A stretch of 26,921 nt of DNA from Bog-793 sp035625025. GTDB lineage: Bacteria > Actinomycetota > Acidimicrobiia > Acidimicrobiales > Bog-793. Position 1 is the stretch's first letter, and the number at the start of each line of letters is the position of its first letter. Position numbers and translations under genes: made by a program. Below the pieces are notes generated by a model, which was not told where the DNA came from, ran no database searches, and saw nothing but the letters and a program-made list of their open reading frames with translations. Shown piece by piece: positions 1 through 8,670 of the stretch. The stretch lies in the NCBI GenBank assembly GCA_035625025.1, contig DASPQJ010000023.1, forward strand, positions 1-26,921, given 5' to 3'.

Positions 1-496
1 ACGTCTCCGTCGCGGGCTCGGAGTACGGGCCGGGACAGATCTCGGCGACCCAAGTCGCGCGCCAGATCGCCTTCGGGCATCCCCGGTATCTGATGATCTC
101 GAGACCAGCTATCTCGCGCCGCTCGGTGTCCGGCCAGATGAGGATGCGAGACGCGAGGAGCTTTGGGTTCGGCACCGAACGGAACCCTTCCACGAGCTGT
201 CCGATCTGGTTCCAGTCGCTCGGGTCGGTGATCCGTCTCGCGGCTGACTTGGAGCGCCCCAGTCGTTCGATCGCGGCGACGAGCTCACGCACCGTCGGTC
301 GCACGCCGGTAACGACGCCGGCGCTGTTCGGGCAGCCCGGGTGCGAGTCTCCTGCCGCGAAGGCGAGTGGTGCCGGATACAGGGGGCCGCTCGGCAGCGC
401 GCTCGAGGTGCCGCCGGAGGTGAACGACACCGAGAGCCCAACCGCCACGCCGATAGCGGCAAGCACGGGGACGAGGACGACCACGTGACGCTTCAC
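1..496 (-). CDS. Exported protein of unknown function (C-terminus cut by window edge)
   Basis: Reading the minus strand from a GTG at 496 gives 165 codons without a stop to the window edge. The N-terminus (V-K-R-H followed by about 17 hydrophobic residues, VVVLVPVLAAIGVAVGLSV) looks like a signal peptide or membrane anchor. After it comes a Ser/Gly/Pro-rich stretch, then a soluble part with Cys residues (for example in SHPGCPNS and RYRGCPKA) that could form a disulfide outside the cell. I do not recognise the family. The start is supported by TAGGAT (minus strand, 505-510) lying 8 nt upstream, the leaderless pattern seen before many genes in this window. The plus-strand reading of the same DNA is Arg/Ser-rich and looks like a shadow. 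Confidence is moderate for the gene and nil for function. Confidence 0.6.
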   Translation of the reverse strand, partial: MKRHVVVLVPVLAAIGVAVGLSVSFTSGGTSSALPSGPLYPAPLAFAAGDSHPGCPNSAGVVTGVRPTVRELVAAIERLGRSKSAARRITDPSDWNQIGQLVEGFRSVPNPKLLASRILIWPDTERREIAGLEIIRYRGCPKAIWRATWVAEICPGPYSEPATET

Positions 497-504
497 GCTG
501 GTCG

Positions 505-510
505 ATCCTA
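505..510 (-). promoter_or_regulatory. Candidate -10 box TAGGAT, leaderless
   Basis: TAGGAT on the minus strand ends 8 nt before the GTG at 496. It fits the TANNNT consensus and the 6-8 nt spacing repeated at other genes here, so the transcript probably starts at or next to the start codon. Confidence 0.4.
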
Positions 511-731
511 TGCAGACCATTATCTGGCGGCGGGCGCGCCAGGCGAGACCGGTTTCAGAACGCTTCCTTAGATTCCCCGTCCGCGCGCGTCCCCCATCAA
601 CTGGGTCGCGGTCATGGAAGAAGGACAGATCAGCCCAGTGCGCGGCTCTAACCCGGCAAAGCCTCGATCTCAGTTCGATCTTGGGTGTTGAGCCTCCCAT
701 CACCCTCGGTCCTGACGCGACAAGACCCTCA

Positions 732-1441
732 TCACGTCGGCGGTTTCCCCGCGTTCAACACGTCGTGCGAGGGGACGACTCCTCCGAGAGTCGCACCGAA
801 TTGGACGGTGCTCTTGGGGAGTCCGACACCGGGCGCGCGCAGACCTGCTTCGAACCCGTAGAGCTCTTCGCCGTCGGGATCGAGCAGGCGACCCTTCGCG
901 AGCGCCCACGCCGCGAGATCGACGGAGCCGTCTTGATCGAGCGCAGACGTTGCGAGGCTCATTGCGGCTGTGGTGACCTCGCGGCGACGTCCCCGAGGAT
1001 CCCTGCGGTGTCGAGCCAGGCGAAGCGGTTGGAAGCCGCGGCAGAGACGCCGTACACGAGCTCCAACGCGGCGACGAGCGCGCCGCGATGGCGTTCGCCG
1101 GCATCGCCCGCGGCGTCGGCGACGGCGGTGAGGTCTTGGAAGCGTGCCCAGTCGCAGCTGATGTCGTCGGCGAGCGTGTACGGCTGGTTGCCGTTCGCCG
1201 AGGTCAGCCGGTCGGGACCGAGGACCGTGCGCGCCACACCGGCGACGGCCCGGATCGTCGAGGCCGCCTGGGAACCCGGCGAACGCGGGGTGCGGAACTC
1301 TTCGCGGAGCAGCGCGAGACCGACGCCGAAGAGACCTCGCCGAAGCCGCATGGGCTCAGATCGGAACCGGCGCGCCGAACGATCCACACCGTCCGGGAGA
1401 CGCCACCAACCGCGGAGGCGCAAAGGCGTAGCCAACTGCAA
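732..1441 (-). pseudogene. Frameshifted remnant of a BTAD (SARP-like) transcriptional activator domain protein
   Basis: Two minus-strand frames join into one recognisable protein. The first (1441 down to 959) carries SQAASTIRAVAGVARTVLG and then YTLADDISCDWARF, the pattern of the bacterial transcriptional activator domain in which a short helix-repeat segment leads to a '(L/V)DWxRF' stretch. It hits TGA at 959-961. The second frame, read from about 983 onward, gives EVTTAAMSLATSALDQDG and then WALAKGRLLDPDGEELYGFEAG, the expected continuation of the same domain ('...A.QGL..DP..E.LY...'). Losing one base near 980 explains the switch. The N-terminal DNA-binding part is not recognisable, and the C-terminus ends without the usual last helix. 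The gene is therefore probably dead. Family assignment rests on motif memory, not an alignment; the outer limits are approximate. Confidence 0.55.
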
Positions 1442-1729
1442 GGCATACCCAGTGGTCGTTCACCTCATGTCCCGGCGTCATCTCGGCGCAGGCGCTTCCG
1501 CTGCCCCCTCCCCAATTGACTTCGGCCTCCTTGGACCCGTGTGACGCGACGACGCAGTTGCTCGAGTCGAACCCTCTCACGGGGAATTGGGGAGTTATCA
1601 GAAAACGAAGCGACCAGCACTGACAACGATCACCATTAAGAGCAGCACGCCGGCGAACTGGACCACAACCTGGACGGCCTCGCTCGACGCGCGACCCTGT
1701 GCCGGCCCCTTCGCCCCGCCTTGCCGGAC
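1442..1729. other. Stretch without an assignable gene; holds a post-stop membrane segment
   Basis: No recognised gene. A minus-strand ORF from a GTG at 1580 to 1356 (74 codons; HGSKEAEVNWGGGSGSACAE region) has no visible ribosome site or -10 box and no family I know; it may be a remnant. Positions 1601-1729 (minus) are a 43-codon open frame directly after, and in frame with, the stop of the septum-type gene, encoding a hydrophobic helix and ending in tandem TGA TAA. Confidence 0.4.
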
Positions 1730-2704
1730 TTACTCCAGCGTGAACTCATCGTGCCAGTCGCCCGCTTCCAAATCAGCCAGAGACTCGTGGCCACCGGGTT
1801 GGCACAGTGTCCAGCTGTATCCAGGCTGTCTCCAGAGGAAGTCGTAGTTTTGGATGACCGGTATCTCCCCGAAGGTGAACTGGACCGTGCAGTTGCCTGA
1901 GGCCATAACACCGCTCGTGCCGCTGTCGATCGTGACGACCCGAAGTTGCTTGTTGTACTGGTCCGTTATCTCTATCTGCACGGTGTCGGAGGAGGTGCAC
2001 GAAGACCCGTTAGCGCTGAACAAGTCCTCACCTCCTTCGAACGTCAAACTGGACGTCAGGCTGTGCTCCGGCAACGTCGTGGTCGTGCTGGTCGTGGTCG
2101 TTGTTGGCACCCCTGTTCCCTTGGCGGTCCCGCGTGACGCGCCCCAGTTGCTGCTGTATTGCGAACTGCCAAGGATCAGCCCGCACCAGGCGAAGTGCTC
2201 ACCTCCGCTCCATGCATTTGGCATGGGAATGAGGCTGTCAATCGCGTATCGACTGCGAGGGTAGGGCTCGCCGCCCAGGTACGCGACGCCCAGCTTGTAG
2301 CACTTCCCACCCGTGTCATCCAGAGCAGACCACTGATTCTGATTGGGATATCGGCCGGCGAGCATGTAGCCCCTTCCGGTCACCTCGAAGATGTGCGACT
2401 GCGTGCACGGGACAACCCGTGGTTCCGAACCTGCTACAGCCTGATTCCACATCACACAGCTGCCAACTCGGAAATTCCGCCACCGAATCGGCACATTTGT
2501 CGTCGTCGTCGTCGTGCTGGTCTTACCTTGCTCGCGAGCCTGGCTCATTGCCGGGATGGTGACAATCCTTGCTGCTGCGCGCGGTGTATTGCTGGCCGAA
2601 GCAGCCGACGCACCCGGCGAGTGGCGGAGGGGTCCTGTAACGAGAATGGCGACGATCGCAACGACAAGCAGCGCGCAAATTGTCTTCCGGTGTTTTATCC
2701 CCAT
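1730..2704 (-). CDS. Exported septum-formation-domain-like protein with Thr-rich linkers
   Basis: A 324-residue protein. The start is ATG 2704, chosen because AGGGGAGG lies just upstream and the next residues form an N-terminal signal/anchor (MGIKHRKTICALLVVAIVAILVTG). Upstream in-frame codons lack this logic. After a Thr run comes a domain of about 110 residues with FRVGSCVMWN, VVPCTQSHIFEVTG, GGKCYKLGVAYLG and HFAWCGL. This is the Cys-rich pattern of the actinobacterial 'septum formation' family (Pfam PF13845 type), which is extracytoplasmic. A second Thr-rich linker (PTTTTTSTTTT) leads to a C-terminal region with two more Cys residues that I do not recognise. The role is presumably at the cell envelope; a division function is only inferred from the family name. 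Base composition looks less GC-rich than its neighbours. See the finding on the frame continuing past its stop. Confidence 0.7.
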   Translation of the reverse strand: MGIKHRKTICALLVVAIVAILVTGPLRHSPGASAASASNTPRAAARIVTIPAMSQAREQGKTSTTTTTTNVPIRWRNFRVGSCVMWNQAVAGSEPRVVPCTQSHIFEVTGRGYMLAGRYPNQNQWSALDDTGGKCYKLGVAYLGGEPYPRSRYAIDSLIPMPNAWSGGEHFAWCGLILGSSQYSSNWGASRGTAKGTGVPTTTTTSTTTTLPEHSLTSSLTFEGGEDLFSANGSSCTSSDTVQIEITDQYNKQLRVVTIDSGTSGVMASGNCTVQFTFGEIPVIQNYDFLWRQPGYSWTLCQPGGHESLADLEAGDWHDEFTLE

Positions 2705-2727
2705 TGGGACCTCCCCTTTGCAGGGTG

Positions 2728-2733
2728 AAGCTA
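2728..2733 (-). promoter_or_regulatory. Candidate -10 box TAGCTT for the septum-type gene
   Basis: TAGCTT on the minus strand lies 23 nt before ATG 2704 with the ribosome site AGGGGAGG in between, so this would be a short-leader rather than leaderless transcript. No clear -35 was seen. Confidence 0.35.
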
Positions 2734-3042
2734 CTTGTGCCGCGTCGGCGACGCCAGCCTTTTTCCATCCCTCAGGACCGCCCGCGACGCCTGCACTTCG
2801 AGCAACACGGGACTGCGCCGGCAATGGAGTGGTGCCGGTCTGGACCGAAATCGCCAGCCCGCGAATCCTCCGGGACAGGGCGCCGCACGTTCGCATTGTT
2901 CTCGCCGGACGGGACCGTGAGGACGCCAGCAAGGCCAGGTGCCGGGAACGCGTCTCCGATCCGGTGGGGCCGCCAGGGTTGTATTCGCCGATCGAAGAAG
3001 GTTGGTGGGAACGGATCGCCGAGGTCGCGAAGTGGCAGGCGG

Positions 3043-3048
3043 TAGGTT
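3043..3048 (+). promoter_or_regulatory. Candidate -10 box TAGGTT, leaderless
   Basis: TAGGTT ends exactly 6 nt before the GTG at 3055, with no ribosome site between, matching the leaderless arrangement. Confidence 0.45.
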
Positions 3049-3054
3049 GCCCCC

Positions 3055-3717
3055 GTGTGTTTCTCACCGCAGGCGGATCTCGTCGGGGGCGCGGTCATCA
3101 GCGGGATCGGTGTCGACGCCCTCCGGCACGTTGATCGCCGGGCGAGCCACGTCGCGCTGGCGAGCCTGCCGGTGCTGTTCGGCGCGCACCAGCTGGTCGA
3201 GGCGGTCGTTTGGTTCAGTCTGCAGGGCCACCTCTCGCACGGTCTCGGGCGCGGCGCGCTCTGGGTCTATCTGGGCGTTGCCTTTGTCGTCCTACCGATC
3301 TTCGTGCCGATCGCGGTGGCCGCGATCGAACCGTCGCGTTGGCGAAAACGTCTGGCCACCTCCCTCGCCGTAGTTGGTACCGTCGTCGGCGCCGTACTGC
3401 TCGCGGCGATGGTGCGCGGACCGATGACGGTGGCGATGCGTCCCTACCACCTCGCCTACGGTGTCCGGCTCTCCGACGGCTGGGTCGTCGCCGTCGCCTA
3501 CGTGCTCGCGACCTGTGGAGCAGCGCTGTTGTCGAGCGACCGCCGGGTCGTCATCTTCGGCGTCGCCAACCTCATCGCTGTCGCCCTCATCGCGCGCCTG
3601 ACGATCGACGGGTTTGCCTCGGTGTGGTGTGCCTGGGCGGCCGTGATCTCGGCCGCGATCGCTCTGCAGATGCGCTGCGGCAAGTCTCGACGTCCGGCGG
3701 CAGTCGCGACGTCCTGA
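3055..3717 (+). CDS. DUF6629-type integral membrane protein
   Basis: A 220-residue polytopic membrane protein. It begins MCFSPQADLVGGAVI, a start I associate with the DUF6629 family of small membrane proteins. About six or seven hydrophobic segments follow (for example GALWVYLGVAFVVLPIFVPIAV and LATSLAVVGTVVGAVLLAAMV), and the C-terminus is a short basic cytoplasmic-looking tail (RCGKSRRP). The HQLVEAVVWF segment near residue 45 is typical of the family as I remember it. The function of the family is unknown. The GTG start is fixed by the family's N-terminus and by TAGGTT 6 nt upstream. The gene is convergent with the MFS exporter, with only 25 bases between the stops. Confidence 0.7.
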   Translation: MCFSPQADLVGGAVISGIGVDALRHVDRRASHVALASLPVLFGAHQLVEAVVWFSLQGHLSHGLGRGALWVYLGVAFVVLPIFVPIAVAAIEPSRWRKRLATSLAVVGTVVGAVLLAAMVRGPMTVAMRPYHLAYGVRLSDGWVVAVAYVLATCGAALLSSDRRVVIFGVANLIAVALIARLTIDGFASVWCAWAAVISAAIALQMRCGKSRRPAAVATS

Positions 3718-3742
3718 GGCACGGCGAGCAAGCCCCGCCGCG

Positions 3743-5014
3743 CTAACGACCGTTGGATTCGCCGGGGGCTCGGGGCGCGAGCTCGGTTGCGGCCGGCGCG
3801 GCAAGCCCGCGTTGAGGGTCCCGCACGCCGGGGATAAAGACGACGAGGGCCATCGCCGCCGCGAGCAAGCCCCCGCCCGCGATGGCCGGGCGCACGCCGA
3901 TGGCCCCGGCCGCGACCCCGGCGAGGAGGAGGCCGATCGGGGACAGGCACATCGAGAACAGCCAGTCGACCGACGAGGCGCGACCGAGCATTTCGGAGGG
4001 CACGAGCTGCTGCATCATCGTGTTCCAGAGCATGTTGGCGTACTGGAGCAGGCCGAACGCGACCGCCCCCAGCGCCGCGACGACGAAGACGTCCGGCGCG
4101 AGGCCGATCAAAGTCAGCGCGGCCGCGGCGAGCGCCCAGCTGCTCCACATCACGCTCACGCGTCGTCGGGGCGACCCGAAACGGATGACGGCGGCCGAGG
4201 CGGCCGCGCCGCCGAGCCCGGCGGCGGCGAACACCAGCCCGTACTGCGTCGGACCCTGGTGGAGGACGTCGCGAATGAGCAGGGGGCCGAGCACGGCGAA
4301 GGGCATGAAGGCGACGAAGTTGGCGACCGAAGCGGCGACGATCGTGTCCCACAGCCACGGCTGTGACCTCGTCCAGCGGAGCCCGGCGGCCGCGTCCGCG
4401 AGCATCGACTTGCCCGAAGGCCGGGGAGCGGGCCGGGCGTGCATCGCCGCGACGCAGCCGGCGGCGACGAAGAAGCTCGCGGCGTCGACGGCGAAGGCCG
4501 ACGCCGACCCGAAGGCCGCGATGAGCACGCCGCCGATCGCCGGTCCCGCGAGGGACTGGCCGAGTACCTGGCTCGCGTTGTTGAAAGCGTTGGCTTCGAT
4601 GAGGAGCGTCGACGGCAGGATCTCGGGGACGATGGCGGCGTAGGCGGGGAAGAAGAATGCATCAGCGGCACCGACGGCGGCGGAGATCGCGCCGAGCTCC
4701 GTGACGGTTAGAGCGTGGGCGACGACGGCGCCGGCGATCGCGCCAACGGCGACGCCACGGACCAAGTCGGCGGAAAGCACCGTGAAACGGCGCGGCAGTC
4801 GGTCGACGACCGCTCCGGCGAGCAGCAAGAGGATCACAGTCGGGGAAACGCGGGCCGCGATGACGTACGAGAGCGTGCTGGCGTGGTCGCTCACACGCAG
4901 CGTTTCCAAGGCCAGAGCGACGTTGAACACGCCGTCTCCGAGGATCGACGCGGTTTGGCCGCCCCACAGCAGAGCGAAGTCGCGCTCGGAAAGAACGCGG
5001 AAGGCTCTTGGCAC
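3743..5014 (-). CDS. MFS transporter, drug/siderophore-exporter (DHA3/EntS-like) type
   Basis: A major facilitator superfamily protein of 423 residues from the GTG at 5014, with about 12 hydrophobic helices. The N-terminus FRVLSERDFALLWGGQTASILGD is the classic opening of the DHA3 class (macrolide or enterobactin exporters, 'RNRDFRLLWxGQ...S.LGD'). VVDRLPRRFTV after helix 2 is the loop 2-3 signature. LIEANAFNNASQVLGQSLAGPAIGG is the conserved helix 5 region of this class. The frame is open further, to a GTG at 5068, but the family needs only a few residues before FRVLS, and TACCGT (minus, 5021-5026) stands 6 nt before 5014, so I prefer the shorter form. The substrate cannot be told from sequence. 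It is divergent from metF. Confidence 0.85.
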   Translation of the reverse strand: MPRAFRVLSERDFALLWGGQTASILGDGVFNVALALETLRVSDHASTLSYVIAARVSPTVILLLLAGAVVDRLPRRFTVLSADLVRGVAVGAIAGAVVAHALTVTELGAISAAVGAADAFFFPAYAAIVPEILPSTLLIEANAFNNASQVLGQSLAGPAIGGVLIAAFGSASAFAVDAASFFVAAGCVAAMHARPAPRPSGKSMLADAAAGLRWTRSQPWLWDTIVAASVANFVAFMPFAVLGPLLIRDVLHQGPTQYGLVFAAAGLGGAAASAAVIRFGSPRRRVSVMWSSWALAAAALTLIGLAPDVFVVAALGAVAFGLLQYANMLWNTMMQQLVPSEMLGRASSVDWLFSMCLSPIGLLLAGVAAGAIGVRPAIAGGGLLAAAMALVVFIPGVRDPQRGLAAPAATELAPRAPGESNGR

Positions 5015-5020
5015 GGCGCG

Positions 5021-5026
5021 ACGGTA
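5021..5026 (-). promoter_or_regulatory. Candidate -10 box TACCGT, leaderless
   Basis: TACCGT on the minus strand ends 6 nt before the GTG at 5014. It supports the short start of the MFS gene; if the longer form from 5068 were used, this box would be inside the gene. Confidence 0.35.
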
Positions 5027-5146
5027 ATTCGTCGCGTCGACCGTGCCGGAGATGCGCCGCCCCGCCACCTCTCACGGAGGGCGGGCGCGGGACCGCGATG
5101 TCGCGGGCTTGCGCGTTGTCGTGGCGCGACTGCGAAACTGGCTCGG

Positions 5147-6022
5147 ATGGCCCGCATTGACGAGCTGCTCCGATCGGGCAGTTCGCTCTCCGTCGAGCTG
5201 TGGCCGCCGAAGACACCTGAGGCGCTCGCGCACCTGAAAGAGTCGTTGTCCCGCCTATACGAGCTGCACCCGACGTTCGCCTCGATCACCTACGGCGCGG
5301 CGGGCTCGACGCGCGACCGGACCCACGATCTCGTCGTCGACATCCGCCGCGCCGGCCGGACCGAGCCGATGGCCCACCTGGCGTGCTTCGCGCACCGCCG
5401 CGCCGAGCTCGTCGAGATCCTCGAGCGCTACGTCGGGGCGGGCGTGGAGAACGTCTTGGCCGTGCGGGGCGATCCCCCTCGCGAGGCGACGGGACCGTTG
5501 CCCGCAGGCGATCTCCGGCACGCCTTCGACCTCGTCGAGCTCGTGAAATCGGTGGCGCCGTTCTGCGTGGCGGTCGCGGCCCACCCGGAGGGTCACCCGG
5601 ATGCACCGGATCTGGCGAGCGACCGGCGGCACCTCGCCGCCAAGCTCGGCGTCGCCGATTTCGCGATCACGCAGTTCTTCTTCTCGATCGCCGACTACCG
5701 GCGGCTCGTCGAGGACCTCTCGGCACTGGGGGTCACGAAGCCGGTGATCGCCGGGATCATGCCGATCACGAACGTGCGATCGGTCCGCCGGATGGCCGAG
5801 CTGTCCGGTGCCACCATTCCCCGGGAGATCACCGACCGAGTCGACCGCGTCGCCGACGATCCCGACGCGGTGCGCGCCGTCGGCATCGAGATCGCCACGG
5901 AACTGTGCGCCCAACTCCTCGCCGAGGGGGTTCCGGGACTGCACTTTTACACGATGAACCAGGTGAGCGCGACCGTCGCCGTCTGCGAGGACCTCGGGCT
6001 CGTGCCGCCGACGCGGCCCTGA
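5147..6022 (+). CDS. metF: Methylenetetrahydrofolate reductase (5,10-methylene-THF to 5-methyl-THF)
   Basis: A cytoplasmic flavoenzyme of 291 residues that supplies 5-methyl-THF for methionine synthesis. Length matches bacterial MetF. Motifs in order: SVELWPPKT (15-23; the Glu aligns with the catalytic Glu of E. coli MetF), ITYGAAGSTRDRT (47-59), NVLAVRGDPP (102-111), HPEGHP (146-151), FAITQFFF (172-179) and GIMPITN (203-209). These are the FAD/folate barrel signatures. ATG 5147 is the start because the family begins just before the SVE(F/L) strand; the frame stays open upstream to 4715 but only as the antisense of the MFS gene. No ribosome site is visible. It is followed 58 nt later by icd, which has its own -10 box. 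No SAM riboswitch was seen upstream. Confidence 0.93.
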   Translation: MARIDELLRSGSSLSVELWPPKTPEALAHLKESLSRLYELHPTFASITYGAAGSTRDRTHDLVVDIRRAGRTEPMAHLACFAHRRAELVEILERYVGAGVENVLAVRGDPPREATGPLPAGDLRHAFDLVELVKSVAPFCVAVAAHPEGHPDAPDLASDRRHLAAKLGVADFAITQFFFSIADYRRLVEDLSALGVTKPVIAGIMPITNVRSVRRMAELSGATIPREITDRVDRVADDPDAVRAVGIEIATELCAQLLAEGVPGLHFYTMNQVSATVAVCEDLGLVPPTRP

Positions 6023-6068
6023 GCGCCGCGGCGTGCCGCCGACGGGGAAGGGGGCGAAAAGGCGACGG

Positions 6069-6074
6069 TAGGCT
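6069..6074 (+). promoter_or_regulatory. Candidate -10 box TAGGCT, leaderless, for icd
   Basis: TAGGCT ends 6 nt before ATG 6081, with no ribosome site in the gap. It suggests icd is transcribed from its own start as well as, or instead of, from metF. Confidence 0.45.
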
Positions 6075-6080
6075 GCGGAT

Positions 6081-7277
6081 ATGCCCGAGAGGATCTCGAA
6101 GTCCGTCGGCGGAGTGCTCACGGTTCCGGACGATCCGATCATCCCGTACATCGAAGGTGACGGCACGGGGGTCGACATCTGGCCCGCCACGCGGCTCGTC
6201 CTCGACGCCGCGGCCCGCAAGCACGGCAAGCGGGTGGCCTGGAAAGAGGTGCTCGCGGGGGAGAAGGCCTTCCGGAAGACCGGGAGCTGGCTTCCCGAGG
6301 AGACCGTCGTCGCGTTCCGGGATCATCTCGTCGGGATCAAAGGACCGCTCACAACCCCGGTCGGCGGGGGCATCCGCTCGCTCAACGTCGCGCTGCGCCA
6401 GATCCTCGATCTCTACGTCTGTCTGCGGCCGGTGCGGTGGTTCCGGGGCGTGCCGTCGCCCGTCCGCCACCCCGAGCGGGTCGACATGGTGATCTTCCGC
6501 GAGAACACCGAGGATGTCTACGCGGGTCTCGAGCTTGAAGAGGGCACCCCCGAGGCCCGGCGGCTCCTCGCCTGGCTCGCCACCGAGTTCGGGTGGGAAA
6601 TCCGCGCCGACTCCGGGATCGGCCTCAAGCCGATCTCGAAGACCGGGTCGCGCCGGCTCGTGCGCGCCGCGCTGGAATATGCCGTCGCGCGCCACCGCAA
6701 GAGTCTGACCCTCGTGCACAAGGGCAACATCCAGAAGTTCACTGAGGGTGCCTTCCGGGCGTGGGGCTATGAGCTCGTGGCGGAGGAGTTCAGCGACGTG
6801 GCCGTCGGCTGGGACGACTGTCAGGGGAACCCCGGGCAAAGGATCCTGGTGAAGGACACGATCGCCGACATCACGTTGCAGCAGGTGTTGACCCGTCCCG
6901 ACGAGTTCGACGTCATCGCGACGACCAACCTCAACGGGGACTACCTCTCCGACGCGCTCGCCGCCCAGGTCGGCGGGATCGGCATGGCCCCAGGGGCGAA
7001 CATCAACTACTCGACCGGTCACGGCGTCTTCGAGGCCACGCACGGGACCGCGCCGAAGTACGCGGGGCAGGACAAGGTGAATCCGAGCTCGCTCCTGCTC
7101 TCGGGCGTGATGATGTTCGAGTACATCGGCTGGGACAAAGCCGCCTCGGACATCGTGCGGGCCCTGGAGGCGACGCTCGCCGACGGGATCATGACCTACG
7201 ATCTCGCCCGTCAGACAGAAGGGGCCCGTCAGGTCCGCACGAGCGAGTTCGCCCAGGAGGTCGTGGAGCGCCTCTAG
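6081..7277 (+). CDS. icd: Isocitrate dehydrogenase, NADP-type homodimeric form
   Basis: Oxidative decarboxylation of isocitrate to 2-oxoglutarate in the TCA cycle, cytoplasmic. The 398 residues align almost end to end, from memory, with E. coli Icd (416). Seen: IPYIEGDGTG (21-30), IKGPLTTPVGGGIRSLNVALRQ region (86-107) with Ser100 equivalent to E. coli Ser113, DMVIFRENTEDVYAG (135-149), LVHKGNIQKFTEG (211-223), NLNGDYLSDALAAQVGG (283-299) and HGTAPKYAGQDKV (321-333). NADP preference is inferred from Lys326-Tyr327, Val333 and the Tyr373/Arg377 pair, which correspond to the NADP-binding residues of the E. coli enzyme. It is not the monomeric Icd common in many actinobacteria. Followed by a hairpin at 7280-7320 and then mdh. 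Confidence 0.96.
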   Translation: MPERISKSVGGVLTVPDDPIIPYIEGDGTGVDIWPATRLVLDAAARKHGKRVAWKEVLAGEKAFRKTGSWLPEETVVAFRDHLVGIKGPLTTPVGGGIRSLNVALRQILDLYVCLRPVRWFRGVPSPVRHPERVDMVIFRENTEDVYAGLELEEGTPEARRLLAWLATEFGWEIRADSGIGLKPISKTGSRRLVRAALEYAVARHRKSLTLVHKGNIQKFTEGAFRAWGYELVAEEFSDVAVGWDDCQGNPGQRILVKDTIADITLQQVLTRPDEFDVIATTNLNGDYLSDALAAQVGGIGMAPGANINYSTGHGVFEATHGTAPKYAGQDKVNPSSLLLSGVMMFEYIGWDKAASDIVRALEATLADGIMTYDLARQTEGARQVRTSEFAQEVVERL

Positions 7278-7279
7278 AC

Positions 7280-7320
7280 GCCGACCGGGTCTTCGCGGGT
7301 TCCCGGCGCGCGCGGTCGGC
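7280..7320. terminator. Inverted repeat after icd
   Basis: Perfect 8-bp arms GCCGACCG (7280-7287) and CGGTCGGC (7313-7320) enclose 25 nt, beginning two bases after the icd stop. There is no U-run, so it may terminate weakly, protect the 3' end, or simply separate icd from mdh. Confidence 0.4.
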
Positions 7321-7340
7321 AGGATCGCGGAGGTCGCCGT

Positions 7341-7346
7341 TAGCCT
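7341..7346 (+). promoter_or_regulatory. Candidate -10 box TAGCCT, leaderless, for mdh
   Basis: TAGCCT ends 7 nt before ATG 7354 without a ribosome site between. Together with the icd hairpin it argues for an independent mdh transcript. Confidence 0.45.
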
Positions 7347-7353
7347 CGTAGCG

Positions 7354-8360
<1,007 letters not shown>

Positions 8361-8361
<1 letters not shown>

Positions 8362-8377
8362 GCCGGGCTCCCCGGCC
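8361..8377. terminator. GC hairpin at the mdh stop codon
   Basis: GGCCGGG (8361-8367) and CCCGGCC (8371-8377) form a perfect 7-bp stem with a 3-nt loop, starting on the last base of the mdh stop. No U-run follows. Confidence 0.4.
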
Positions 8378-8670
8378 CGCTCCCGGGATCGTCCAAGGGC
8401 CGGTGGTGCGCCAGTTCTCTCCGCCCGCCGAGGTGTGGGCCGACGATCCTGTACCAGTGGGGAAAGGCGGCGGACTGCCGGAAGCCTTCTCGGGGGCCGC
8501 GACCGATTCCACTCGATCAGGAACTGGAATCTTGGCGGCTCCGCGATTTTCTCGGAGAGGTGCACGGTGGGACAGCCGGGGGAGGAGGCGAGGAGGGCGC
8601 CGCTTCGTGGAACGCCGCCCTGGCGGCGTCCTTAGGCCCTGGTCGACGCGGAGAGGTCCTTTCTCGATGA
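8362..8670. other. Convergent intergenic region between mdh and the sdh operon
   Basis: About 309 bases separate two converging transcription units. Apart from two GC hairpins (8361-8377 and 8612-8629) I see no gene, promoter or RNA. The open frames across it are low-complexity Arg/Gly-rich shadows. Confidence 0.5.
8612..8629. terminator. GC hairpin, possible terminator of the sdh operon
   Basis: ACGCCGCC (8612-8619) and GGCGGCGT (8622-8629) are perfectly complementary with a 2-nt centre, about 40 nt beyond the end of the SCP2-like gene on the minus strand. There is no T-tract in either direction. Confidence 0.35.

Larger units (their letters stand above)
2705..3054. other. Divergent intergenic region with no gene seen
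   Basis: About 350 bases between the septum-type gene (minus) and the DUF6629-type gene (plus). It carries a -10-like box for each direction (TAGCTT at 2728-2733 minus; TAGGTT at 3043-3048 plus). Open frames through it are extensions or shadows of the neighbours, and I recognise no protein in any frame. Confidence 0.5.

Noticed and set aside
510..1544. Long plus-strand open frame of 344 codons
   Set aside because: Arg/Ser-rich composition without any motif; the minus strand of the same DNA carries a recognisable BTAD remnant, so this is a shadow.
4715..5146. Upstream extension of metF
   Set aside because: Antisense to the MFS gene, and the MetF family starts just before the SVE(L/F)xPPKT strand at ATG 5147.
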